A stretch of DNA of 8,357 bases from an uncultured Lentisphaeria bacterium (GTDB lineage: Bacteria > Verrucomicrobiota > Lentisphaeria > Victivallales > UBA1829): NCBI GenBank assembly GCA_905197955.1, contig CAJKAR010000081.1, positions 1 to 8,357 of the forward strand. The letters are read 5' to 3'. Made by a program: the position numbers and the translations under genes. A model generated the notes under the pieces. That model was not told where the DNA came from. It saw only the letters and a program-made list of their open reading frames with translations, and ran no database searches. Shown here in pieces: positions 1 to 6,151 of the stretch (position 1 is its first letter; every line of letters begins with the position of its first letter).

Positions 1-7
1 TTGAGAG

Positions 8-235
8 TCAGCCTCCTTTCTTTTTACGTTTCCTTTTACCATAGCAACTGTATTCATTCGCCGCAACATGCAAAGCGAACAGCATCTGCTTTCGCAAGTG
101 TCTAAAAGATATTCTGCCTCGTTTGAATTCCACTCCGGCAGGGCAGATTGATTCGCTGATTCCAGAAGCAAAGTTGTCAATGAGTTCCTGCTCTAATCTT
201 TTCAAAACTCTATCGCCGATATTTTCCTTTACCAT
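8..235 (-). CDS. Small hypothetical basic protein inside the left IS end (75 aa, doubtful)
   Basis: This open frame starts with ATG inside the terminal repeat and ends at TGA (8-10). The product is 75 residues: a possible amphipathic N-terminal helix (VLKRLEQELIDNF, about residues 10-22), then a segment rich in Arg, Phe and His, and an extremely basic tail (GKRKRKKKGG). I do not recognise the family; it does not resemble IS66 TnpA, TnpB or TnpC. There is no Shine-Dalgarno sequence ahead of the ATG, since the upstream bases are the C-rich terminal repeat. On the minus strand, AAAGGAGG (19 down to 12) lies across the last codons. It would make a good ribosome-binding site for a gene starting just past the left edge, but it may simply be Lys and Gly codons. 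It could be an IS accessory gene, a remnant, or a chance frame. Confidence 0.25.
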   Translation of the reverse strand: MVKENIGDRVLKRLEQELIDNFASGISESICPAGVEFKRGRISFRHLRKQMLFALHVAANEYSCYGKRKRKKKGG

Positions 236-255
236 GGGGCTGGCTGGGCGGTTAC
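231..255 (-). repeat. Terminal inverted repeat of the left IS66-like end
   Basis: This 25-base segment, read on the minus strand from 255, begins GTAACCG and ends CCCCATGGT. It equals the + strand of 8208-8232 except at the fifth base (C here, G there). The central 20 bases, 231-250 against 8213-8232, match perfectly. The repeat pair is read directly from sequence; assignment to IS66 rests on the GTAA tip. Confidence 0.85.
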
Positions 256-664
256 AATTGTCTGTTTCAAAATGTGCTCAAAACTTCGGGCACTACCATG
301 CTGCCGGACAAAATAAAAGGACATTTAAGCTGAAACTGCTCTGAAGCGCAGTCTGTTTGTTGGTTTGTCTCTCGCCGTTTCTAGACAAAACATGGCGATT
401 GTGCCGAGGTTTCGCCGGATGCCGTAGTATTTCATGAGGGGAACACCTTTTTACTCGTCCCAGATGTCCGTTTTCCACAATGCCAAATCATCTGATCCAA
501 TCCTAGTTCTCTACTGTAATGGTTCTTTCTATTTGTTCCTGCTTTTGCTGCCGGACTGGCGTTCCTCGCTTTTATCGTCGTCTGAATTGTCAGAAAAAGG
601 CTTACGAATAATGTTATTGACTCTTTTACAGGACAAATTTTTTATCAAAAATTTATCTTTCTTC
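256..664. other. Gene-poor stretch between the IS end and the RHS promoter
   Basis: About 400 bases without a gene I can support. An open frame continuous with the RHS gene begins at ATG 434, but its first 101 codons look non-coding and the promoter for the RHS gene lies inside it. A 61-codon minus-strand frame (293-478) has no recognisable features. A short plus-strand frame around 524-586 would encode a hydrophobic stretch (FFLFVPAFAAGLAFLAFIVV then stop) with no start codon. It could be a decayed membrane-protein remnant, but the evidence is slight. A weak hairpin around 362-390 has no T-run and is not called a terminator. Confidence 0.5.
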
Positions 665-693
665 TTGACAAAAGCAAAAGACAGCAGTATTAT
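665..693 (+). promoter_or_regulatory. Sigma70-type promoter for the RHS gene
   Basis: A perfect -35 hexamer TTGACA (665-670) is separated by exactly 17 bases from a -10 hexamer TATTAT (688-693), one mismatch from TATAAT. Transcription would start near 700, giving a leader of about 37 bases before the ATG at 737. The region around it (640-720) is strongly AT-rich, as usual for an active promoter. No operator-like palindrome is evident. The placement excludes any RHS start upstream of about 700. Confidence 0.75.
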
Positions 694-721
694 AAAGAAT
701 ATTAGAAAAAAATTTATTATT

Positions 722-727
722 GAGGAG
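722..727 (+). promoter_or_regulatory. Ribosome-binding site that fixes the RHS start
   Basis: GAGGAG lies 9 bases before the ATG at 737. A GTG at 731 is in frame but only 3 bases from this motif, too close for normal initiation. Translation from 737 gives a clean Sec signal peptide, whereas the upstream in-frame ATG at 434 does not. Confidence 0.75.
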
Positions 728-736
728 TATGTGCAG

Positions 737-3700
737 ATGTTACAGCGTATTTTTTTGTTTTTCCTGTTTTTGATGGGAAACTTTGCCTTTGCGGTCGAAA
801 ATGTGAATTTTATTTCAAAACCGTTGACTGCAGGAAAAGCCTCGTTGACGGAGAACGGGTTCTTATATACCCGGACTCTTGGAATTGCAAATTTTTCTCC
901 GGAGCTTCGCTATCCGATTCAGCTGGTTTATAATTCTGCCAGGGAAAAAACGGGGGCTTTCGGTTTTGCTTGGTCCTCGCCGCAGTTGGAATCCTCTGCA
1001 TATTACGATAAGGACGGGGTCCTTTGGACAACTCCTTGGGGCGAAAAGATAAAGTTTTTCCCGAAAAAGGAAAAAATGCCCAAAGATGCCATCAAGATTG
1101 AGCTTTATGAAGCGGCGAAAAAAGGACGCGGTTTTTATGCGCCCTATTCGGAATGGGAAGCAAATACCTCGGCTTCTGATAAAAAAGTGCGTCAATCTGG
1201 AAATTGGACCTTTAGAGGAAAACGCAATTACCAGGGTTGGAAATTTGTCTATAAAGATGGACGGCTTCAACGGATTTCCTCCCCTGCAGGACGCAGTATT
1301 ACATTTAATTATAATAAGGGCAAGTTAATTTCTATTTCTCAGGACGACTGCGTATTCGTTGAGCTGAACTATGAAAACTCGCAAGTTTCTGAGCTTAAAA
1401 TTAACGGAGTTGTACATAAAATTGCATATGAGACTCTTCCTCTGACAATCCTTCCAAAGGAGATCGGTGCTGCAGAAGTTAAGACAACGCGTCCAGGTTT
1501 GGTCTCTATTCAGACTGGTGATTTGAATCCTTTTAAATTTTCATATGACGATTATGGGTTCCTCGCAAAAATCCGGCAGGGGGAATTTGTGGAGTCTTTG
1601 CAGGTTCAGCACCAAAAACAGGAAGAACGTCAGCAGGAACTTCAGGCAAAAAAAGATCGGAAAGTCAAATATTCCGGAGCAATCAACGGGCGGTTGCTTT
1701 CCGATCTGCAATTCAATTATTCATATCCGGATCGTGAACCGGGAAAAGTGCGCTTGACCAACCGTCTTCGCCAACATGCATCTTATGATTTTGCGGAGAA
1801 TACCGGTGTTTTTAAAATCACGGAGTTTTCCGGGAAAAGTTATACCGTTTACTATTTTATGCGAATGGATGTGGCCTATTTAGGAAAAGTTCGTAAAATT
1901 GTAGACGGTCGTGGACGCGATGTTGTCAATTATCGTTATGATAAATTGACCGGCAATGTGATCCGTGTTCGCGACATGGCTGATAACGACATTAACTTTG
2001 AGTATAATACTGATGGCAATCTGAAACTGATCACTCGTCGTGCCGCAGGTCAAACTGAGCCGGAACCGGTAACGGCTTTTTCTTATAGTCGTGCGCCTTA
2101 TCCCACGGAGATCTTCCGGCTGAATGCCGATGGAAAACCTGCTGTTGCCACTCAAATTCACTACAATCAAAACAATCAACCCGTTTCGGTTTCCAATGGG
2201 CAGACGCAGGCTTTTATTCAGTATAACAGCTTTGGGTATCCCGTTGCGGTAACCAATTCATTCGATCAGACTGTTAAGCGGGAATTTGACGCTTTCAACC
2301 GTCAGAAAACGACAACGGATATTTATGGCGTTCAGACGACCTGTTACTATACGTCGGCCGGATTGATTTCAAAAATTGAACGCAAAGATGGTGCGGAACT
2401 TTTGAATTCAATTGAAATCACGTATAACGGCAACGGACAGCCTGTCAGTTACCGTGACCAGGCGGGACGAGTCAAAAAATTTGAACGCGATGCATTCGGC
2501 CGCGTAATCAAAGAACTTTTTCCCGATGAAACCAGCGTAGAATACTCTTATAATGCGGCTGGTCAGCTCCACAAGGTCCTGGATCAGAACCGCCACACAA
2601 TCACATTTGACTGGAACCGTTTCGGATTGGATTCTCGTCGCACGGGTGTCGGTCAACTTACAGATTATGTTCACGACAAGTATGGAATGCTCACCCGGAT
2701 GGACTCTAAATGGAAGGGTAAAACCGATCGTTCCATCAAATATGAATACGATAAACTGGATCGTCTTGTAAAGATTACGTATGCGGATAATCAGGTTGAA
2801 ACCTTTTCATACAACAGCTGGGGAAAACTCATCGCTTCTACGCGTGGAGACCGTAAAGCGACCTTCCAGTATGATTATTTCGGCCGTCTGATACGAAAAA
2901 CTGACGGAGATGCTGAAACTACGTATCGTTATAATCGTTATGGGCAGCGCATAGAGCGCATTCTCAAAAATGGGACTTTGATTTTGGCGGAGACCAAAGC
3001 TTATGACAAATTCGGGCGTTTGATTGAAATCAAGTCGGGCGGAAAAGAAGTCAAGTATATTTACAACGATAAAAACCAGCTTATGATGCAGATTGTCGAC
3101 GGTTGCCCGATTTACTTTGAATATACCAAATATGGTCAGCTGAAAAGCAAGATACTTGGAGGGAAAGCATCGCCGGTTTCAATGCTGAAATATATCTATT
3201 CGCCAGACGGAACGATTATCGGGCGTGTGGTGGATGACAAGTATCAGATGTATTTGTATGACAGGCGCGGACAGCTATTGCAAGTTTCGGATATGCAGGG
3301 CAATGTGGCGGAAAGATATGTTTATGATCCTGCCGGAAATATCTTGAGTAAGACGGTTAACGGCAAAACAACATCTTATGCATATGATAAAGCCAATCAG
3401 TTGGTCAGTTCGACTTGTGACGGCAAGACAACGCATTATGAATATGATGCCGCCGGGCGCATGGTGAAGGAAGGCGACAAGAGCTACACGTATGGATATT
3501 TGGACAAAATTCTTGCTGTTCAACTGGATGGGCAGCAGACTGCAGCATTTGATTATCACATGGACGGACAGCTTGCCCGTGTGGTGCGCGGCGATAAATC
3601 CGAAGAGTTTTCTTGGGATGGTCTTGCTTTAATTCATCGCGGCGGAACGAATTACATTAACGAACCGTATGTCACGGGCGGCAATCCGATTTTGAGCTCA

Positions 3701-4558
3701 AAACTGGGTGTCATGTTCAATGATATGCTCGGCACCTCTTTGAATATCGGCGGCAAAGCTGTCCAAATGACTGCCTTCGGCGAAAGTTCTGATACTAATG
3801 CCATGTTCACCGGAAAACCCTATATCGGTGAACTTGGATATGCTTTTCTTTTCCGAAACTATCGTTCAGATAAGGGGAAATGGCTCACTTCTGATCTGTT
3901 AGGCTATCCTGATGGATGGAATAATCTGGCATATTGTGCAAACAATTGTATTGTGAATATAGACTTTTTGGGGGGGTGGACTCTTGTTGCAGATACTGGA
4001 TTACCACCAACCCCTACGGCAATAACATCGGCGACCAGCTGGATGAATGGAGATAATTATTCTTCGTATGGGATATATTCTGTAACAACTTATTCTTGGA
4101 TTCAGATTGCCGCCAATGGTGGTACAAATGGAACCGTTTCTTTGACTGCTGCAAATGCAAAAACCACCTCAGCATCAACGGTTAATCAGTATAGTGCTTC
4201 TCTATCACAAGCAATTACGTCTTCAGCTAATGCTAAAGGAGGTTTTCCTGGATTGGTGGAATTTTCTGCAGGAATATCAAGTAGTGTGTCTGGAACAATT
4301 TCTGGGGGATATAGTTTACAATCGGGAACATCTGAAACTAAGACGGTTACTTTAGGATATTCTGCAACAGCGGCGGCAGATACTTACATAGAGATTATTG
4401 CTTATCAACTTGTTACGACAACAACCTATTATGCAAAATATCTTCCTCCATCAGATCCATCAGAACCAACTCCACCAATTCAGGCGTTAGGAGTAATTAG
4501 TTCATTCTCTGCTAATTTAGCTCATTATGGCAGTCGTCAAAAAACTTACAGGGAGTAA
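737..4558 (+). CDS. Secreted RHS/YD-repeat protein with a variable C-terminal toxin-like tip (1273 aa)
   Basis: Probable polymorphic toxin carrier. Residues 1-19 are a Sec signal peptide (MLQRIFLFFLFLMGNFAFA, cleavage after AFA). Residues 20-390 form a beta-rich N-terminal region with early YD-like strands (GWKFVYKDGRL near 167) and a Gln/Glu/Lys-rich helix near 287-312. From about 395 to 1020 run many YD repeats (for example YEYDKLDRLVKITY, YAYDKANQLVSS, YEYDAAGRMVKEG); two neighbouring copies at 3358 and 3418 also resemble each other in DNA at 60-base spacing. Residues 1023-1080 are the RHS-associated core (FTGKPYIGELGYAFLFRNY, then GKWLTSDLLGYPDGWNNLAY), ending NIDFLGG; Asp1076 sits where the family has its autocleavage Asp. 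The 193-residue tip after this is unrelated to the shell. By family knowledge the shell encapsulates the tip. No PAAR or T6SS N-terminus is present. It is the first gene after a strong promoter. The RHS call is firm; tip function is inferred. Confidence 0.9.
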   Translation: MLQRIFLFFLFLMGNFAFAVENVNFISKPLTAGKASLTENGFLYTRTLGIANFSPELRYPIQLVYNSAREKTGAFGFAWSSPQLESSAYYDKDGVLWTTPWGEKIKFFPKKEKMPKDAIKIELYEAAKKGRGFYAPYSEWEANTSASDKKVRQSGNWTFRGKRNYQGWKFVYKDGRLQRISSPAGRSITFNYNKGKLISISQDDCVFVELNYENSQVSELKINGVVHKIAYETLPLTILPKEIGAAEVKTTRPGLVSIQTGDLNPFKFSYDDYGFLAKIRQGEFVESLQVQHQKQEERQQELQAKKDRKVKYSGAINGRLLSDLQFNYSYPDREPGKVRLTNRLRQHASYDFAENTGVFKITEFSGKSYTVYYFMRMDVAYLGKVRKIVDGRGRDVVNYRYDKLTGNVIRVRDMADNDINFEYNTDGNLKLITRRAAGQTEPEPVTAFSYSRAPYPTEIFRLNADGKPAVATQIHYNQNNQPVSVSNGQTQAFIQYNSFGYPVAVTNSFDQTVKREFDAFNRQKTTTDIYGVQTTCYYTSAGLISKIERKDGAELLNSIEITYNGNGQPVSYRDQAGRVKKFERDAFGRVIKELFPDETSVEYSYNAAGQLHKVLDQNRHTITFDWNRFGLDSRRTGVGQLTDYVHDKYGMLTRMDSKWKGKTDRSIKYEYDKLDRLVKITYADNQVETFSYNSWGKLIASTRGDRKATFQYDYFGRLIRKTDGDAETTYRYNRYGQRIERILKNGTLILAETKAYDKFGRLIEIKSGGKEVKYIYNDKNQLMMQIVDGCPIYFEYTKYGQLKSKILGGKASPVSMLKYIYSPDGTIIGRVVDDKYQMYLYDRRGQLLQVSDMQGNVAERYVYDPAGNILSKTVNGKTTSYAYDKANQLVSSTCDGKTTHYEYDAAGRMVKEGDKSYTYGYLDKILAVQLDGQQTAAFDYHMDGQLARVVRGDKSEEFSWDGLALIHRGGTNYINEPYVTGGNPILSSKLGVMFNDMLGTSLNIGGKAVQMTAFGESSDTNAMFTGKPYIGELGYAFLFRNYRSDKGKWLTSDLLGYPDGWNNLAYCANNCIVNIDFLGGWTLVADTGLPPTPTAITSATSWMNGDNYSSYGIYSVTTYSWIQIAANGGTNGTVSLTAANAKTTSASTVNQYSASLSQAITSSANAKGGFPGLVEFSAGISSSVSGTISGGYSLQSGTSETKTVTLGYSATAAADTYIEIIAYQLVTTTTYYAKYLPPSDPSEPTPPIQALGVISSFSANLAHYGSRQKTYRE
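3977..4555 (+). other. Tip domain of the RHS protein: candidate aerolysin/ETX-MTX2-type pore-forming region
   Basis: Residues 1081-1273 follow the core signature. The stretch 1148-1236 shows alternating small polar and hydrophobic residues (SASLSQAITSSA; FSAGISSSVSGTISGGYSL; SETKTVTLGYSA), a GFPG turn at 1169-1172, and then DTYIEIIAYQLVTTTTYYAKY. In aerolysin-fold beta pore-formers, a Ser/Thr-rich amphipathic hairpin flanked by long strands, ending in a V.V.aY...V strand, looks very similar. Residues 1237-1273 are a Pro-rich linker and a short tail. No nuclease, deaminase or peptidase motif is visible. GC falls relative to the shell: my counts give 32 and 28 of 60 in shell lines 2041-2100 and 2461-2520, against 25, 25 and 17 of 60 in tip lines 4141-4200, 4201-4260 and 4381-4440. 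Similarity is by eye only; a structural or adhesive beta domain is the main alternative. Confidence 0.4.
4550..4555 (+). promoter_or_regulatory. Ribosome-binding site for the candidate immunity gene, inside the RHS 3' end
   Basis: AGGGAG occupies the last codons of the RHS gene, with 8 bases to the ATG at 4564. The site overlaps the upstream coding sequence and no promoter fits between the genes, so the two are almost certainly co-transcribed and translation may be coupled. Confidence 0.7.
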
Positions 4559-4563
4559 ATAAC

Positions 4564-5220
4564 ATGAAACTGTTTTTGTGGCTCTGTTATATTTTTGCTT
4601 CCTGCACGCTTGCTTATGCAGAGTCCGACAATAAAAAGATTGTGAAAAATGGACTTGATGTATTACCGTTAAAGACATCGCAGGTAATTCCTTTTTCAGA
4701 AGAATTATTTGGCAGACGAGTCTATTTTCCGCAAACAACAAAATGTCTGCAGAATCGTGTGCATGGTAAAGCCAACGGCTCATTTCTGATTTTCTGTAAT
4801 ACAGAAATAATCTGTATTGCCGATAAAAAAAATGGGCTTTTTGATGGTGAACTGTCGATTTATCCTGACGGAATATTTTCTGTCAGGGCAACAGTAAAAG
4901 AGAGTGTCTTAAATGGCTGGTGTCGCATGGCTTTTCAGCCATTCAAATACTCATTCAATTCCAAACTGTCATCTGTCAGCAATTATGACCAGGAAAAAAT
5001 TCCTGTTCCGGAAGAGAACTGGATTGATACTGGCGATTCCAATTTTGTTGTAAAAACGGAAGGATATTTTAAAGATGGAAAGAAATATAGGGGAACCTTT
5101 TTGCGAATAGACCCCGTTATGGATTTACGGATTGTTAGGATACAGACCTATTCCAATTTCCAATTGGTTTCGGTATCGCAACCTGTTGTTTTTAAAATCA
5201 AGCCGTGGGAGAATTTTTAA
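4564..5220 (+). CDS. Exported MORN-2/YwqK-like small protein, candidate immunity protein for the RHS tip (218 aa)
   Basis: Residues 1-19 are a signal peptide (MKLFLWLCYIFASCTLAYA, cleavage before Glu20). FASC at 11-14 is a poor lipobox, so a lipoprotein is possible but less likely. Residues 91-118 (GLFDGELSIYPDG, then a strand and LNG) and 166-179 (EGYFKDGKKYRGTF) resemble MORN-2 repeats, in which a G.w..Y..G hairpin recurs, as in the YwqK family known as the partner of the Bacillus YwqJ toxin. The start lies 5 bases after the RHS stop, the usual position of an immunity gene in polymorphic toxin loci. GC is low (20 of 60 in line 4801-4860), like the tip and unlike the shell, which suggests the pair arrived together. 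Export would put it in the periplasm or outer envelope, where a pore-forming tip would have to be neutralised. Immunity function is inferred from position and repeats. Confidence 0.5.
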   Translation: MKLFLWLCYIFASCTLAYAESDNKKIVKNGLDVLPLKTSQVIPFSEELFGRRVYFPQTTKCLQNRVHGKANGSFLIFCNTEIICIADKKNGLFDGELSIYPDGIFSVRATVKESVLNGWCRMAFQPFKYSFNSKLSSVSNYDQEKIPVPEENWIDTGDSNFVVKTEGYFKDGKKYRGTFLRIDPVMDLRIVRIQTYSNFQLVSVSQPVVFKIKPWENF

Positions 5221-5275
5221 CATGTAGACTTCGCAATTTTTTATATTTCAACCTTATTCAGACTGCAGGTAAATT
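5221..5275 (+). other. Short AT-rich intergenic gap before the hydrolase operon
   Basis: The 55-base gap holds a possible -10 (TATATT at 5242-5247), but no -35 at 16-18 bases and no hairpin terminator. The hydrolase genes may therefore be read from the RHS promoter or from a weak promoter here. The only ribosome-binding signal before ATG 5276 is a weak AGGT (5267-5270). Confidence 0.35.
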
Positions 5276-6151
5276 ATGGTTCGTGCTTTTCTGATTCTGG
5301 CAATTTTATGGCCTGTTTTCTTGTCGGCGGACATGATTGAAGTCAAAACCAGAGCTCCGCAGAATAGGAATGCTGTGTTTCATTACCGTGTGCCGAAGGG
5401 ATATGACAAGCATCGCCGGGAAATGTATCGGGTCCTGGTTATTTTCGGCGGACGCAACACCGATGGGAGGGCTGACGCTTCCGGGCGCATGGGCTGGGGC
5501 AAATGGTGCGATGACAATGGAATTTTCATTGTTGCACCGGGATTTCGCAACGATAACTACTGGGAACCGCAAGAGTGGTCCGGCCGGGCGTTGCAGAAAG
5601 CTCTTTCACAACTCAAAAAACGCTATAATGTCTGCACAACAAAACTGCTGTTTTACGGTTATTCGGCGGGAAGTCAGGCGAGCAATCTATTTCCGGCATG
5701 GCGCCCGGATCTTTGTCGCGCATGGGTCAGTCATGCATGCGGCGTATTTCATGAGCCAAGTTCCAAAATGAGCAACATTCCCGGTCTTGTTACTTGTGGA
5801 GACGCTGATACGGCACGGTACATCATCAGCCGGGATTTCGTTGAAAAATCCCGCAAAAAGGGTGTAAACATTCTATGGAAATCATTCCCGAACCACCCGC
5901 ATGACGTTCCTCCCGATTCCCTGAAGCTCGCCCGGGCGTTTCTGTTTTTCTACCATGAACTTTATCTGGATGATTTGAAAGGATGGCGGGCTCCTGTCCG
6001 TGAAACCGGAGAAGCCAAATTCATAGGAGATGATCAGGAGCGACGTTATTATCCGGCGGGTTCCCCCAAAGCCAACAACATTTTGCCCGAAGACCGGGTT
6101 TTCCTGCCGAACTCTATTATTGCGGAGGCCTGGGGGCGTGCGGATCAATGA
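5276..6151 (+). CDS. Exported alpha/beta hydrolase (PHB-depolymerase/feruloyl-esterase-like), copy 1 (291 aa)
   Basis: Serine hydrolase, probably acting outside the cytoplasm on an unknown ester or peptide. Residues 1-18 form a short signal peptide (MVRAFLILAILWPVFLSA). The fold is readable in order: a strand and oxyanion segment VLVIFGGRN (53-61), IFIVAPGFR (83-91), the nucleophile elbow GYSAG with Ser130, the acid segment TCGDADTAR (173-181) with Asp178 as likely acid, and a His loop PNHPHD with His209 as likely base. Asp178 and His209 are chosen because they are the positions conserved in the adjacent paralog. YWEP..WSG.AL (95-106) and HACGV (153-157) are also shared with the paralog. A C-terminal extension from about 235 (GDDQ..RYYPAG, ending in a Trp-containing helix) lies beyond the catalytic domain. 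The stop overlaps the next start (ATGA, 6148-6151). Signal peptide, esterase class and triad are by motif; the substrate is unknown. Confidence 0.75.
   Translation: MVRAFLILAILWPVFLSADMIEVKTRAPQNRNAVFHYRVPKGYDKHRREMYRVLVIFGGRNTDGRADASGRMGWGKWCDDNGIFIVAPGFRNDNYWEPQEWSGRALQKALSQLKKRYNVCTTKLLFYGYSAGSQASNLFPAWRPDLCRAWVSHACGVFHEPSSKMSNIPGLVTCGDADTARYIISRDFVEKSRKKGVNILWKSFPNHPHDVPPDSLKLARAFLFFYHELYLDDLKGWRAPVRETGEAKFIGDDQERRYYPAGSPKANNILPEDRVFLPNSIIAEAWGRADQ

Larger units (their letters stand above)
1..255. mobile_element. End of an IS66-family-like insertion sequence (partial, runs off the left edge)
   Basis: The right boundary is set at 255, because read inward on the minus strand the sequence begins GTAACCGCC and matches the element end at 8208-8232 in inverted orientation at 24 of 25 positions. 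Terminal repeats starting with GTAA are characteristic of the IS66 family, which makes 8-bp target duplications. The inner sequence differs from that at the right end beyond about base 25. This is therefore more likely the opposite (right) terminus of a same-oriented copy than an inverted copy of the same end. No TnpC C-terminus is visible in 1-230 in any plus frame, so the transposase genes must lie beyond the left edge. A small minus-strand reading frame (8-235) occupies most of this end. The flanking 8 bases inside the window (256-263, AATTGTCT) are the expected target-duplication half. Confidence 0.55.

Noticed and set aside
256..263. Inner flanks of the two IS ends (AATTGTCT and AGAAGTCA at 8200-8207) as a shared target duplication
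   Set aside because: The two 8-mers differ, and a composite element's duplication would lie outside the pair, beyond this window.
362..390. Hairpin near GTTTGTCT and AGACAAAAC as a terminator
   Set aside because: The stem has a bulge and a large loop and is not followed by a T-run.
293..478. Minus-strand 61-codon frame
   Set aside because: No ribosome-binding site, no recognisable motif, and a basic, patternless composition; judged a chance frame.
434..736. N-terminal extension of the RHS gene from the first ATG at 434
   Set aside because: A consensus-like promoter and a good ribosome-binding site lie inside it, and the true signal peptide starts at 737; the upstream residues look like translated non-coding DNA.
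4517..4783. Minus-strand 88-codon frame over the RHS/next-gene junction
   Set aside because: It is antisense to two well-supported genes and lacks motifs or a start context.
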